A stretch of DNA of 64,000 nucleotides from Shinella yambaruensis (GCF_022899355.1 NZ_JALJCK010000005.1:452814-516813); one strand, 5' to 3'. Shown: positions 53,891 to 63,045, numbered from the stretch's first letter. The notes: generated by a model from the letters alone, not told the origin. Numbers and translations are program-made.

Positions 53891-55042
53891 TCAGCAATTC
53901 TCCAGGCAACGGCCGTAGCCGATGAGATAGGGATCGGCCTTCACGCTGGCCTGTGACTGGAAGACGATGTCGAACTGGCCCTGCCGGTTCGCCCGGCCGA
54001 TGCGCGTCCACACATCCGCATGGCCCCAGACGGGATTGATCGACACGCTTCCCTGCGGCGCCTCGAATTCCGCGCCCATGACGAAGGTGCGCAGCTGCCT
54101 GGTATCGAGAGAATTGGTCTCCTCCAGCGTGCGCGCGAAGAGATTCACCTGAAAATACGAGGCTTCGAGGCACATATTGGTCGGCTCGTCGTCGCCGTAG
54201 CGCTTCTGGTAGTGGCTGACGAAACTGCTGTTGCGCGCCGTCTCGATTCCCTGGAAGTAGGATGCGGCCGTATAATGTCCCTCCCCGACATCGTAGCCCA
54301 TCGCCCGGATCTCCGCCTCGGTCGTGGTGAGGCTGGCGATCGGCACGGTCTTCGGATTGAGGCCGAGATCGTGATAGGCCTGATAGAGGAAGGTGGTGGA
54401 TTCGCCCACGACCGTCGAAAAGATGACGTCCGGCTGCGCCTGCTTGATCTCGCGCACCAGCGGCACGAATTCGCTGCGGTCGGCCTCGAGGCGAAGATAC
54501 CGCTCCCCCACGACCGTTCCGCCATTGTTGCGCACCAGCTCCCGCATCACGCGGTTGGATTCGCGCGGATAGACATAGTCCGACCCGACGAAGAAGAACC
54601 GGTTGCCGAACTGGCTCATCAGCGCCTTGCACAGCTGCACGGAATTCTGGTTCGGCGTCGCGCCCGTATAGATGACGTTCGGCGAGAACTCGAACCCCTC
54701 GTAGAGCGTCGGATACCACAGAAGGCCATCCAGCCGCTCGACGACCGGCAGGACCGCCTTGCGGCTCGCCGAGGTGTAGCAGCCGAAGATCGTGCTGACA
54801 CCATCCTCGACCATCAGGCGCTTGGCATACTGCCCGTAGGACCGGATCTCCGAGCCCGGATCATAGACGATCGGCTCGATCGGGCGCCCGTTGACGCCGC
54901 CCCGGTCGTTGATTTCATCGATGGCGATCAGCGTGCCGCGCAGCTGGGTTTCCTCGATGACCGACATGAATCCGGTCTTCGAGAACAGGACCCCGACACG
55001 CCATGGCGCGGACGTCCGCTGGTTTCGATTGAGAGCTCCCAT
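53891..55042 (-). CDS. amiC: AmiC-type cytoplasmic amide sensor
   Basis: A 383-aa protein of the periplasmic-binding fold but without a signal peptide (begins M-G-A-L-N-R-N-Q), as expected for AmiC, which stays in the cytoplasm, senses amides and releases AmiR. Conserved blocks shared with Pseudomonas AmiC: GVNGRPIEP, RKAVLPVVER, YPTLYEGFEFSPNV, NQNS, GSDYVYPRESN and VFSTVVG. Its gene abuts amiR with no gap. A TTGACA promoter, an ANTAR-type hairpin and a terminator precede it, so the pair is probably autoregulated by attenuation. Confidence 0.92.
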   Translation of the reverse strand: MGALNRNQRTSAPWRVGVLFSKTGFMSVIEETQLRGTLIAIDEINDRGGVNGRPIEPIVYDPGSEIRSYGQYAKRLMVEDGVSTIFGCYTSASRKAVLPVVERLDGLLWYPTLYEGFEFSPNVIYTGATPNQNSVQLCKALMSQFGNRFFFVGSDYVYPRESNRVMRELVRNNGGTVVGERYLRLEADRSEFVPLVREIKQAQPDVIFSTVVGESTTFLYQAYHDLGLNPKTVPIASLTTTEAEIRAMGYDVGEGHYTAASYFQGIETARNSSFVSHYQKRYGDDEPTNMCLEASYFQVNLFARTLEETNSLDTRQLRTFVMGAEFEAPQGSVSINPVWGHADVWTRIGRANRQGQFDIVFQSQASVKADPYLIGYGRCLENC

Positions 55043-55183
55043 TGTCTCGGTTCATCCCTGTATTTGATCCCCTTTTCTTGATCGGCCATCGCCGGTGAGG
55101 TCTTGTCGCCCCATGGCTTCAGCTTGCCGAAGTGCCGTCCGTCCGCGTTTCCCAGGATGCGCCTGTTTTCGTTCTCCCGCCAG

Positions 55184-55229
55184 AAAACAAAAAACCTCCC
55201 AGCCTCGGAACGATGCGAGGCACAGGAGG
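55184..55229 (-). terminator. Leader attenuator upstream of amiC
   Basis: Minus-strand hairpin CCTCC-TGT-GCCTCG ... CGAGGC-T-GGGAGG followed by TTTTTTGTTTT. It lies 140 bp upstream of the amiC start, between the promoter at 55291-55320 and the gene, so it would stop transcription unless read through. Confidence 0.8.
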
Positions 55230-55250
55230 CGACATTGCGCTCAGAAGTCC

Positions 55251-55268
55251 GGCGGCAACCTTGCCGCC
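55251..55268 (-). promoter_or_regulatory. Candidate ANTAR target hairpin
   Basis: On the minus strand GGCGGC-AAGGTT-GCCGCC: a 6-bp stem with a hexanucleotide loop having A at position 1 and G at position 4, the known ANTAR loop rule. It lies 22 bp before the amiC-leader terminator. A weaker partner hairpin (CGTCA/TGACG, 5-nt loop) is just upstream. Assignment is inference from pattern and context. Confidence 0.6.
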
Positions 55269-55290
55269 CGTCACGGATTGACGTCCCGTT

Positions 55291-55320
55291 ACGATAAGGT
55301 CGAGAAATGCGGAATGTCAA
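55291..55320 (-). promoter_or_regulatory. Sigma-70-type promoter for amiC-amiR
   Basis: Minus strand: perfect -35 TTGACA at 55315-55320 and -10-like TATCGT at 55291-55296 with an 18-bp spacer (or TTATCG with 17). Transcription would start near 55284, giving a leader of about 240 nt with the hairpins above. Confidence 0.65.
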
Positions 55321-55478
55321 CATGCGGTTCTTCGCGCTTTTGTGCTGCCGCCATATCGCCTGCCTTTTCGACGCAACACGCCGCAAACCACTGGAAATCG
55401 AGGGCGTGCCCGTCTCAGCGGATTTGCCGACCAAGCTCCTCAAGCGAGAGGCGCGGAAGGAAATTACACCACCTTCAC

Positions 55479-55495
55479 ATTCAAGTCACTTGAAT
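55479..55495. promoter_or_regulatory. Inverted repeat before the peptide-type importer operon
   Basis: ATTCAAG-TCA-CTTGAAT, 7-bp arms, 3-nt centre; a second dyad TGCGTTT / AAACGCA with a 9-nt spacer follows at 55501-55523. Both lie 120-170 bp upstream of the binding-protein start at 55646 in AT-rich DNA and are candidate sites for the XRE-cupin regulator of this operon. The remaining intergenic DNA between 55321 and 55645 shows no gene. Confidence 0.5.
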
Positions 55496-55645
55496 ATAGT
55501 TGCGTTTAAGTTTACAAAACGCATGGAAGCAAGCGGATCCAGAGAAATCCGCCTTCCTGGAGGGGCAGCATTTTTCATCGACATTTTCCGGCCGAGAGCC
55601 GGCGCCTCTCTGCGTGCCTTTTCGCCAACCAGAGGGAACCTGACC

Positions 55646-57199
55646 GTGACGATCAACCGACGTGAATTCATGAAGGCGACCGCCCTCGGCGTCGCCGCGC
55701 TTTCGCTACCGAGCCTTGCCAGCCGGGCCGCGGCCGCATCCGGCCCGCTCATCTTCGCGGCGGCAGGCACCGTGACCAGCAGCTGGGACCCGACCTCGCA
55801 CACGGTCGCCCCGCAGATCACCGCCGAGGGCTTCCTCTTCGGCCACCTGACCAAATGCCCGATGAGCGAGGCCAATCCAGGCGAGATCCTGCCGGACCTT
55901 GCGACCGAATGGTCCGTCATCGACGAGCACACGCTGGAATACAAACTGCGCCAGGGCGTCACCTTCCATGACGGCAAGCCCTTCACCGCGGCGGACGTCA
56001 AGGCGACCTACGAATATGCCTCCAACCCCGACCGCCCGGCCTCGGCCTGGTATCCGGGGCGCGTGGACGTCGAAGTGATCGACGACCACACGGTGCGGCT
56101 GAACACCAGGCAATACGGCTATCCGGCGCTGAATTTCTGGTACGTTTCGAGCTTCCTGCCGATCCTGTCGGCCGCCGACGTCGCCAATCCCGAAACACTC
56201 AAGCAAAGGCCGAACGGCACGGGTCCGTTCAAATATGTCGAAACCGTCGGCGACCAGATCAAGTTCGCCGCCTTCGACGATTTCCATGAGGGCAAACCCA
56301 CCATCGAGGAGATCGTCTGGGCCTATGTGCCCGACGCCAACACCCGCGTGCTCGGCCTCCTCAACGGCCAGTATCACCTGACCGAGCGCCTGGAGCCGGA
56401 GCAGTATCTCTCTCTCCAGAAGGAGGCGAGCCTGAAGACGGACCGCTCGCTTTCCAGCGAGAACAAATATCTCCACTTCCGCTGCAACAAGCCGCCCTTC
56501 GACGATCCGCGCATCCGGCTGGCGGTCTGCCATGCCATCGACCGTTCCCAGGTCCTTGCCGTGGTCGGGGAAGCCGGACAGGCATCGAACTGCCACATCT
56601 CGCCGGTGAAGTTCGGCTTCACCGACGTGAAGGGCTATCCGGAATACGATCCGGAAAAGACGCAGGCGCTTCTCGCCGAGGCCGGTTTCCCGAACGGTGA
56701 GGGCCTGCCGGAGATCGAGTACATCACCTCGGTCGGCTTCTATCCGAAGACCCGTGAATATGGCGAGCTCATCACCGCCATGCTGCAGGAACAGGGCTTC
56801 CCGGTGAAGCTCACGACGCTGGAGCCGGCCGCCTGGGAGGAGCAGCTCTATCGCCGCGCCGACGGCCAGGGCCCCGGCCATATCATCGACGTCGGTTGGA
56901 TCACCGGTTCGCCCGAACCGGACCTCGTGCTGCGGCCGAACTACCATTCCCAGTTCGCGCTCATCAACGGCATCAGCGATCCGCAGATCGACGCGTCCCT
57001 CGACAAGGAACGCGGCGCCACCTCCACGGAGGAACGCCTGAAGATCCTGCAGGAGGAGACCCTGCCGCTCATCGCCGAGAAGGCGCCGAGCATCTCGCTC
57101 TTCTCCTCGGTCTTCCTGCGGGCGATGAGTGCCAGGCTCGACGGCGTCACCTTCTATCCGAACGGGCCGATCGATCTGTCCAAGGCGACACTGTCCTAG
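55646..57199 (+). CDS. DppA-type (SBP family 5) binding protein with Tat signal
   Basis: A 517-aa solute-binding protein of the peptide/nickel/opine class. Start taken as GTG 55646 because it opens directly on a twin-arginine signal (NRREFMKATALGVAALSLPSL, residues about 4-24) and AGAGGGAA lies upstream; the frame reads through from 55307 but that extension has no signal. Family blocks: ILPDLATEWSV, L-R-Q-G-V-T-F-H-D-G-K-P-F-T-A-A-D-V, A-V-C-H-A-I-D-R-S-Q-V. First of seven genes in a plus-strand operon; ligand probably an amino acid or peptide conjugate cleaved by the M20 hydrolase encoded downstream. Confidence 0.88.
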   Translation: MTINRREFMKATALGVAALSLPSLASRAAAASGPLIFAAAGTVTSSWDPTSHTVAPQITAEGFLFGHLTKCPMSEANPGEILPDLATEWSVIDEHTLEYKLRQGVTFHDGKPFTAADVKATYEYASNPDRPASAWYPGRVDVEVIDDHTVRLNTRQYGYPALNFWYVSSFLPILSAADVANPETLKQRPNGTGPFKYVETVGDQIKFAAFDDFHEGKPTIEEIVWAYVPDANTRVLGLLNGQYHLTERLEPEQYLSLQKEASLKTDRSLSSENKYLHFRCNKPPFDDPRIRLAVCHAIDRSQVLAVVGEAGQASNCHISPVKFGFTDVKGYPEYDPEKTQALLAEAGFPNGEGLPEIEYITSVGFYPKTREYGELITAMLQEQGFPVKLTTLEPAAWEEQLYRRADGQGPGHIIDVGWITGSPEPDLVLRPNYHSQFALINGISDPQIDASLDKERGATSTEERLKILQEETLPLIAEKAPSISLFSSVFLRAMSARLDGVTFYPNGPIDLSKATLS

Positions 57200-57267
57200 G
57201 CTGCCTGCGGGCGATGCGCCGGCACCGCATCGCCCGCTCTCGTTCCCGTATCGCCGGATGACCAAAG

Positions 57268-58257
57268 ATGGCTTTTGCCCTGGAATTCTTCTTGCGGCGC
57301 ATTAGTCAGGGCGTTCTCATCGTCCTGGCCGTCGCCTTCGTCATTTTCACACTGCTGCGCATCGCGCCGGGCGATCCGATCCGCATCATCCTCGGGCCGA
57401 TGGCGACGCCGAGCGCCATGGAGGAAACGGCCGAGCGCCTCGGGCTGCGCGATCCCATTCCGGTGCAGTTCCTGCGCTATCTCGGCGATATCGCGAGGGG
57501 CGACTTCGGCAATTCCTTCATCCGCGGCAAGCAGGGCGGCACAACGGGCGGCTCCCAGGACGCGGCCGGCGCGCCGCCGGTCGAGCGGGCCGCCGTCATC
57601 GAGCTGATCGCCAGGGCCCTGCCCTATACGCTGCTGCTCGCCGCCTGCGGCTTCCTGCTCGCCTGTCTCGTCTCGATACCGCTCGGCATACTGGCCGGGG
57701 TCAGGAACAGCGGCTGGCCCCAGAAGGTCGCCCTCTACCTCTCCTCCTTCTTCGTGTCGCTGCCCAATGTCTGGGTCGGCATCGTGCTGATCTACCTGCT
57801 GTCGGCCCGCACCGGCTGGCTGCCCGCCATCGGCTACCAGCATATCGGCTATGTCGTCATCCCGGCGATCGTCGTCGCGGTCGAGCTTGCGCCGGTGATG
57901 ATCCGCTCGATCTCGGTGGCCGTCGCGACGAACGTGCAGGACCCGTTCTACGAGATCGGCCAGGTGCGCGGCCTCAGCGCGCGGATCATGCTGTTCCGCC
58001 ATGTGCTGCGCAACGCGGCGGTGCCGCTGCTCAACAGCTTCGGCGCGCAGATGATCGGCATGCTGCTCGGCGGGCTCTTCGTCGTCGAATACATCTTCAG
58101 CTTCCCCGGCATCGGGCTCCTGACGATCAACGCGGTCTTCCAGCGCGACTTCCCCGTCATCCAGACCGTCGCGATCTTCGCCAGCACCGTGCTCGTCTTC
58201 ATCAACATCGCCGTCGACTTCGCCTCGACGACGATCGACCGGCGCCTGAAGTTCTGA
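57268..58257 (+). CDS. DppB-type ABC permease
   Basis: A 329-aa inner-membrane permease: R-R-I-S-Q-G-V-L-I-V-L-A-V-A-F-V-I-F near the N-terminus, APGDPIRII, long periplasmic loop with an Ala/Gly-rich insert (residues about 85-110), then five segments and the loop F-Y-E-I-G-Q-V-R-G-L-S-A-R...HVLRNAAVPLL. It pairs with the DppC-type permease encoded 8 bp downstream. Confidence 0.9.
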   Translation: MAFALEFFLRRISQGVLIVLAVAFVIFTLLRIAPGDPIRIILGPMATPSAMEETAERLGLRDPIPVQFLRYLGDIARGDFGNSFIRGKQGGTTGGSQDAAGAPPVERAAVIELIARALPYTLLLAACGFLLACLVSIPLGILAGVRNSGWPQKVALYLSSFFVSLPNVWVGIVLIYLLSARTGWLPAIGYQHIGYVVIPAIVVAVELAPVMIRSISVAVATNVQDPFYEIGQVRGLSARIMLFRHVLRNAAVPLLNSFGAQMIGMLLGGLFVVEYIFSFPGIGLLTINAVFQRDFPVIQTVAIFASTVLVFINIAVDFASTTIDRRLKF

Positions 58258-58265
58258 GGGGTATC

Positions 58266-59177
58266 ATGACCATCCTGTCCTCCATCCCGCAGTCCTCCGC
58301 CCCGGCCCGGGGCCAGAGCGTCAATGCCCGCATCCTGCGCCTTGCCTGGCGGTCCTCCGAAATGAAGGTGGCGAGCCTGCTCTTCCTTGCGCTCTGCCTG
58401 CTGACGCTGCTCGGGCCCTTCGTCATCGACGCCTCGGCGACGAAGATCTCCGTCGCCGACAAGTTCCTGCCGCCCGTCTTCATGGAGGGCGGCAGGCTCC
58501 CCTATTTCCTCGGTACCGACCAGCTCGGCCGCGACCTCCTGCTGCGCTCGCTGGTCGGGCTGCGCAACGCCTTCCTGATCGGCGTCGTCAGCGTCATGCT
58601 GATGTTCGTGCTCGGCTGCGCCATCGGCATCTTCTCCGGCTATCGCGGCGGCTGGACGGATGTCGTCCTGATGCGCATCACCGATATCCAGATGTCCATT
58701 CCGGTCATCATCCTCGCCATCACCATTCTCGGCATGTCGCGGCCGAACCCGTTCACCATCGTCGCGGTGCTCGTGCTCTCCGGCTGGCCGATCTACGCCC
58801 GCGTCGCGCGCAGCGTGACGCTCGCCGAGCGGCAGAAGGAATATGTGCGCGCCGCGCGCATCATCGGTGCGTCGGACCTTCGCATCATGGTCCGCCATAT
58901 CGCGCCGTCCATCCTGCCGCCCATCGCCTTCGTCGCGGTCCTCGACGTGGCGCGCATGATGATCTTCGAGGCAATCTTCGGCTTCATCGGCATCGGCATC
59001 CAGCCGCCGACGCCGACCTTCGGCACCATCATCTCGGGCGGCACGCAATATCTCCTGAATGCCTGGTGGATCACCATCGTCCCCGGCTGCCTGCTCGCGC
59101 TTTCGCTGGGCAGCCTCAACCTCATGGGCGGCGTTCTGGAAAGAAGCCGGAACCTCGTCCTGCAGGGAGCGGCATGA
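58266..59177 (+). CDS. DppC-type ABC permease
   Basis: A 303-aa permease. One membrane segment near residues 38-60, then YFLGTDQLGRDLLLRSLVG, five more segments and the ATPase loop VRAARIIGASDLRIMVRHIAPSIL. The TGA stop overlaps the ATG of the fused ATPase gene (ATGA), so translation is coupled. Typical length and layout. Confidence 0.9.
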   Translation: MTILSSIPQSSAPARGQSVNARILRLAWRSSEMKVASLLFLALCLLTLLGPFVIDASATKISVADKFLPPVFMEGGRLPYFLGTDQLGRDLLLRSLVGLRNAFLIGVVSVMLMFVLGCAIGIFSGYRGGWTDVVLMRITDIQMSIPVIILAITILGMSRPNPFTIVAVLVLSGWPIYARVARSVTLAERQKEYVRAARIIGASDLRIMVRHIAPSILPPIAFVAVLDVARMMIFEAIFGFIGIGIQPPTPTFGTIISGGTQYLLNAWWITIVPGCLLALSLGSLNLMGGVLERSRNLVLQGAA

Positions 59178-61045
59178 TGGCGGCGGAACCTCTCCTGAAA
59201 GTCGAAAACCTCAGCATCTGCCTCGGTTCGGCCGGTGCTGCACGCCCCCTCATCTCGAACGTCACCTTCGCGGTGAAGCCGAAATCCGTCCTCGGCATCA
59301 TCGGCGAAAGCGGCGCGGGCAAGACGCTTCTGTCGCGCGCCCTGGTGAACTGGGTGCGCCCGCCGCTTGTGATCACCGCCGGCAGGGTGATCTATCGGGA
59401 CCGCGACCTCCTCGCCCTGCCGGAGACGGACATGGCGCGCCTGCGCGGCCGCGAGATCGCCTATATCGGCGCCAATCCGACGACGGCGCTCGACCCGACG
59501 GTGCCGGTGGGCCACCAGATCGAGGAAAAGCTGCGGACCATCGAGCCGGGCCTTTCCCGCCAGGCGGCGAGGAAGCGCGTCGTCGACCTGCTCGATGCCG
59601 TGCGCATCCCCTCCGCCCGCTCGCGCTTCGACGAATATCCCTTCCAATTCTCCGGCGGAATGATGCAGCGGGCGATGATCGTCGATGCGCTGATCTCCAA
59701 CCCGAAGCTGCTGGTCGCCGACAACATCACCCAGCCGCTGGACGTGACCGTTGCCGCGCAGATCCTGCGACTGCTGCGCGACCTGCAACGGGATTTCGGC
59801 ACCTCCATCGTCTTCGTCTCCTCCTCCTTCGGCACCATCGTCGACATCGCCGACGAGGTCGTCGTCCTCGACAAGGGGAGCATCGTGGAGGCGCAGGATA
59901 CCGGCAGGATCCAGAGGAACCCGGTTCACCCCTATACGAAGGATCTCCTCGCCAAGGTCCCCCGCCTCTGGCACGGCGTCGGCAGCATACCCGAGGCCAA
60001 TGCCGAACCAGTCGTCCTCAGCGTGCGCGATGTCGCCAAGACCTATGCAGTGAAGGATCGCACGTCGCTGTTCCGCAAGAACCGGGTACAGGCGGTGCGG
60101 GGCGTCTCCTTCGAAGTCCGGCGCGGCGAGAGCCTCGGGCTCATCGGCGAATCCGGCTGCGGAAAATCCACCCTGTCGCGCCTGCTCTCCTCGCTGGAAC
60201 CGCCGGATCATGGCGCGATCGAGGTGAACGGCGTCGACGTCGCCACCCTGCGCGGCGCGGCCCTGCTTTCGATGCGGCGGCGGTTCCAGCTCCTTCTGCA
60301 GGATCCCTACACGTCCATCCCGTCGCATGTTTCGATCGGTGCGACGATCGCCGAGCCCCTGCGCATCCACCGGCTGGCCTCGGGACGCGGACTGCGGGAA
60401 CAGGTCTGCGGCGTGATGCAGGACGTCGGCCTGTCGCCCGATCTCTACGACGCCCTGCCCGTCGGCCTCAGCGCGGGCCAGCGGCAGCGCGTCAACATCG
60501 CCCGGGCGATGGTTCTCGAACCGAGCGTGCTGATCCTCGACGAGACGCTGTCCGCGCTCGACCAGGTCGAGCAGGCCAGGCTTCTCGACCTGTTCGACAA
60601 CCTCCAGCGCAAGCACGGCATTACCTATCTCTACATCTCGCACGACCTTGCCATGGTGCGGCGGGCCTGCGCCCGCATCGCGGTGATGTATCTCGGCAAG
60701 ATCGTCGAGATCGGCGACAACGAGACGATCTTCGGCGAGCCCGCCCATCCCTATACACGCACGCTTCTAAGTTCAGTGAGCACGGTGGAGGAAAAGCCCT
60801 TCCTGCCGAAGGACTACCTGCTCGAAGGCGAGCCGCCTGACCCGATCCACATTCCCGAAGGCTGCTCCTTCCGCAGCCGCTGCCCCTTCGTCATCGAGAC
60901 CTGTCGAAACGTCGAGCCGCCGCTGTCACCCCGGGCGGGCGGAAGCGCGGCCGCGTGCCATCTCGGCCTCGACCGGCTGCCGGCCCCCTCGATCGTGTTG
61001 AAAGCGCACAACGGGTCAGACCTGAAACGAATGGACAGCCTATGA
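59174..61045 (+). CDS. Fused peptide-type ABC ATPase with degenerate first domain
   Basis: A 623-aa protein with two ABC ATPase domains and a C-terminal oligopeptide-transporter extension (C-S-F-R-S-R-C-P-F). Domain 1 keeps Walker A (GESGAGKT, 44-51) and signature (FSGGMMQR, 159-166), but the Q-loop Gln is Ala100, the catalytic Glu after Walker B is Asn184 (VADNITQPLD) and the H-loop His is Ser217 (VSSSFG). Domain 2 is canonical: GESGCGKST, LLQDPYTS, LSAGQRQR, LILDETLSALD, ISHDLAMV. So one ATP site is probably catalytic and one only binds. ATG 59174 overlaps the permease stop; the stop overlaps the next ATG. Confidence 0.9.
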   Translation: MMAAEPLLKVENLSICLGSAGAARPLISNVTFAVKPKSVLGIIGESGAGKTLLSRALVNWVRPPLVITAGRVIYRDRDLLALPETDMARLRGREIAYIGANPTTALDPTVPVGHQIEEKLRTIEPGLSRQAARKRVVDLLDAVRIPSARSRFDEYPFQFSGGMMQRAMIVDALISNPKLLVADNITQPLDVTVAAQILRLLRDLQRDFGTSIVFVSSSFGTIVDIADEVVVLDKGSIVEAQDTGRIQRNPVHPYTKDLLAKVPRLWHGVGSIPEANAEPVVLSVRDVAKTYAVKDRTSLFRKNRVQAVRGVSFEVRRGESLGLIGESGCGKSTLSRLLSSLEPPDHGAIEVNGVDVATLRGAALLSMRRRFQLLLQDPYTSIPSHVSIGATIAEPLRIHRLASGRGLREQVCGVMQDVGLSPDLYDALPVGLSAGQRQRVNIARAMVLEPSVLILDETLSALDQVEQARLLDLFDNLQRKHGITYLYISHDLAMVRRACARIAVMYLGKIVEIGDNETIFGEPAHPYTRTLLSSVSTVEEKPFLPKDYLLEGEPPDPIHIPEGCSFRSRCPFVIETCRNVEPPLSPRAGGSAAACHLGLDRLPAPSIVLKAHNGSDLKRMDSL

Positions 61046-62220
61046 CCTCCTCCCTCGAACGGGCGTCGGCATTCTTCGGCGAGCGCGCGACCGTCCACCG
61101 CGCTTGGCGGCACCACCTCCACCGCAACCCCGAAACCGCCTTCGAGGAGCGCGAGACGGCGGCCTTCCTGGCGGCCCGTCTCGACGAGATGGGCCTGCCG
61201 GTCAGGCAGGGCCTTGCCGGAACCGGCCTGGTGGCGAGCCTGCGGGGAAAGAGGGCGGGACCGAGCATCGGCTTTCGCGCGGACATGGACGCCCTGCCGC
61301 TGAACGAACAATCGTCCCTGCCCTACCGCTCCGCCCGCCCCGGTGCCACCCATGCCTGCGGGCACGACGGGCATATGGCCATGCTGCTCGCCGCGGCCGA
61401 CTATCTCTCCCGGCAGCAGGATCTGGCGGGCACGCTGCATTTCATTTTCCAGCCGGCCGAGGAGGCGGCCGGCGGCGGCAGGGTCATGGTCGAGGACGGG
61501 CTTTTCGACCATGCGCAATGCGACCTCGTCTTCGGCCTGCACAACTGGCCCTCCCTCGAAACGGGCAGGATCGCGGTGCAGCCGGGGCCGATGATGGCCG
61601 CCATGGACCTCTTCACGATCACGGTGAGCGGCGACGGCGTGCATGCGGCCCTGCCGCATCTCGGCACTGATACGATCGTGGCGGCGGGCGCGCTGACGCA
61701 GGCGCTGCAGGCCATCGTCAGCCGCGCCATCGATCCGCACCAGCAGCTCGTGCTCTCGATCACCCAGATCCACGGCGGTCATTCCCTGAACGCGCTGCCC
61801 GACAGCGTCGCGCTGCGCGGAACCCTGCGCTACTTCGATCCCGGCGTCGCCCGGACGGCGCACCGCCGGATGCACGAGATCGTCGAGGGCGTCGCCCGGA
61901 CCCATGCCGTGGAGATCGCCCTCAACCTCAAGTCGCAATACCCCGTGACGACGAATGATGCCGACGCCACCGGCATCATGTTGCGCGCCGCGGAACTTTC
62001 GCCCGCCGGCGGGGCGCCGGTCACGCAGTTTCCGCCGAGCATGGCCTCGGAAGACTTCGCCTTCATGCTTGCCGCGCGCAAGGGCGCCTATGCCTGGATC
62101 GGCAACGGCCGCCCGACGGCGCTGCACAGCCCGGACTTCGACTTCAACGACGAGATTCTGCCGCTCGGCGCGCACTATTGGGTCGCGCTTGCGCAGGCCT
62201 GCCAATCGCAAACGACCTGA
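61042..62220 (+). CDS. M20-family amidohydrolase (hippurate hydrolase-like)
   Basis: A 392-aa metallo-amidohydrolase of the M20D family, which splits N-acyl amino acids or related amides. Di-metal ligands are visible: HACGHDGHMA (about residues 102-111), QPAEEAAGGG (about 136-145), G-L-H-N-W-P (about 164) and the C-terminal SEDFAFML. Its ATG overlaps the ATPase stop (ATGA), coupling it to the importer, so it very likely cleaves the imported conjugate in the cytoplasm. Specific acyl and amino parts unknown; no signal peptide. Confidence 0.9.
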   Translation: MTSSLERASAFFGERATVHRAWRHHLHRNPETAFEERETAAFLAARLDEMGLPVRQGLAGTGLVASLRGKRAGPSIGFRADMDALPLNEQSSLPYRSARPGATHACGHDGHMAMLLAAADYLSRQQDLAGTLHFIFQPAEEAAGGGRVMVEDGLFDHAQCDLVFGLHNWPSLETGRIAVQPGPMMAAMDLFTITVSGDGVHAALPHLGTDTIVAAGALTQALQAIVSRAIDPHQQLVLSITQIHGGHSLNALPDSVALRGTLRYFDPGVARTAHRRMHEIVEGVARTHAVEIALNLKSQYPVTTNDADATGIMLRAAELSPAGGAPVTQFPPSMASEDFAFMLAARKGAYAWIGNGRPTALHSPDFDFNDEILPLGAHYWVALAQACQSQTT

Positions 62221-62236
62221 CCAGAGGAGAAGAAAC

Positions 62237-62995
62237 ATGAGACTTGCAGGCAAGAAAGCCTTGATGATCGGCGCCGCCACCGGCATCGGAAGAGCCGCAG
62301 CCATTCAGTTCGCCGACAACGGCGCCGACATCGTCATCGCCGACATCAACCGGCCGGCGGCCGAGGAAACGGTCGCAAGCCTCGCGAAAACGGGCCGCCA
62401 CGCCTCGGCCATCGCCTGCGACGTCCGCGAGGAGGCGAGCGTGCGCGATGCCGTCGCGGCGGCCGAAAGCCGGATGAACGGGATCGATACGCTCGTCTTT
62501 TTCGCCGGGCTGCAGAGGCTCGGCCATGCCGAGCAGTTCTCCGCCGCCGACTGGGACGCGGTGTTCGACGTCAATGCCCGCGGCACGTTCCTCGCGACGA
62601 AATATGCCGCCCCCGCCATCCGCAAGGCCGGCGGCGGCAGCATCATCACCACCTCTTCGCTGGCGGGCCTTCGCGGCGCACCGGGCATGACGGGCTATGC
62701 TGCCGCCAAGGGCGCGGTCATCGCCTATACCGTGGCGCTCGCGCAGGAGCTGGCGCCGGACAATATCCGCGTGAACTCCGTCCTGCCCGGCTGGATCGAC
62801 ACGCCGTTCAACAACCCGGCCATCGCCCTCATGGGCGGTGTCGAGGCGCATGGCGAGGTCGTCAAGCGCATCGTGCCGCTCGGCCGGCAGGGCACGCCGG
62901 ACGAGGTGGCGCCGATTTATGTGTTTCTGGCATCGGAGGAATCCCGCTATATCACTGCAAAGCAGATGATGGTCGATGGCGGCATGGCCCATTGA
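62237..62995 (+). CDS. Short-chain dehydrogenase/reductase
   Basis: A 252-aa NAD(P)-dependent SDR. Cofactor motif GAATGIGR (residues about 12-19), catalytic Ser in TTSSLAG, and YAAAK (about 155-159) are present; the usual N-A-G motif reads F-F-A-G-L. ATG 62237 has GAGGAGAAG upstream. It follows the amidohydrolase by 16 bp and may oxidise or reduce the released product. C-terminal I-T-A-K-Q-M-M-V-D-G-G is typical of the family. Confidence 0.9.
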   Translation: MRLAGKKALMIGAATGIGRAAAIQFADNGADIVIADINRPAAEETVASLAKTGRHASAIACDVREEASVRDAVAAAESRMNGIDTLVFFAGLQRLGHAEQFSAADWDAVFDVNARGTFLATKYAAPAIRKAGGGSIITTSSLAGLRGAPGMTGYAAAKGAVIAYTVALAQELAPDNIRVNSVLPGWIDTPFNNPAIALMGGVEAHGEVVKRIVPLGRQGTPDEVAPIYVFLASEESRYITAKQMMVDGGMAH

Positions 62996-63045
62996 ATTTC
63001 AACGACACGCCGCCCAGCACGATCAGCGGCCGAGAAGGAACCGGA

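Noticed and set aside
55307..55645. 113-residue N-terminal extension of the binding protein at 55646
   Set aside because: It lacks a signal peptide and covers promoter-like dyads; the Tat signal begins at GTG 55646.
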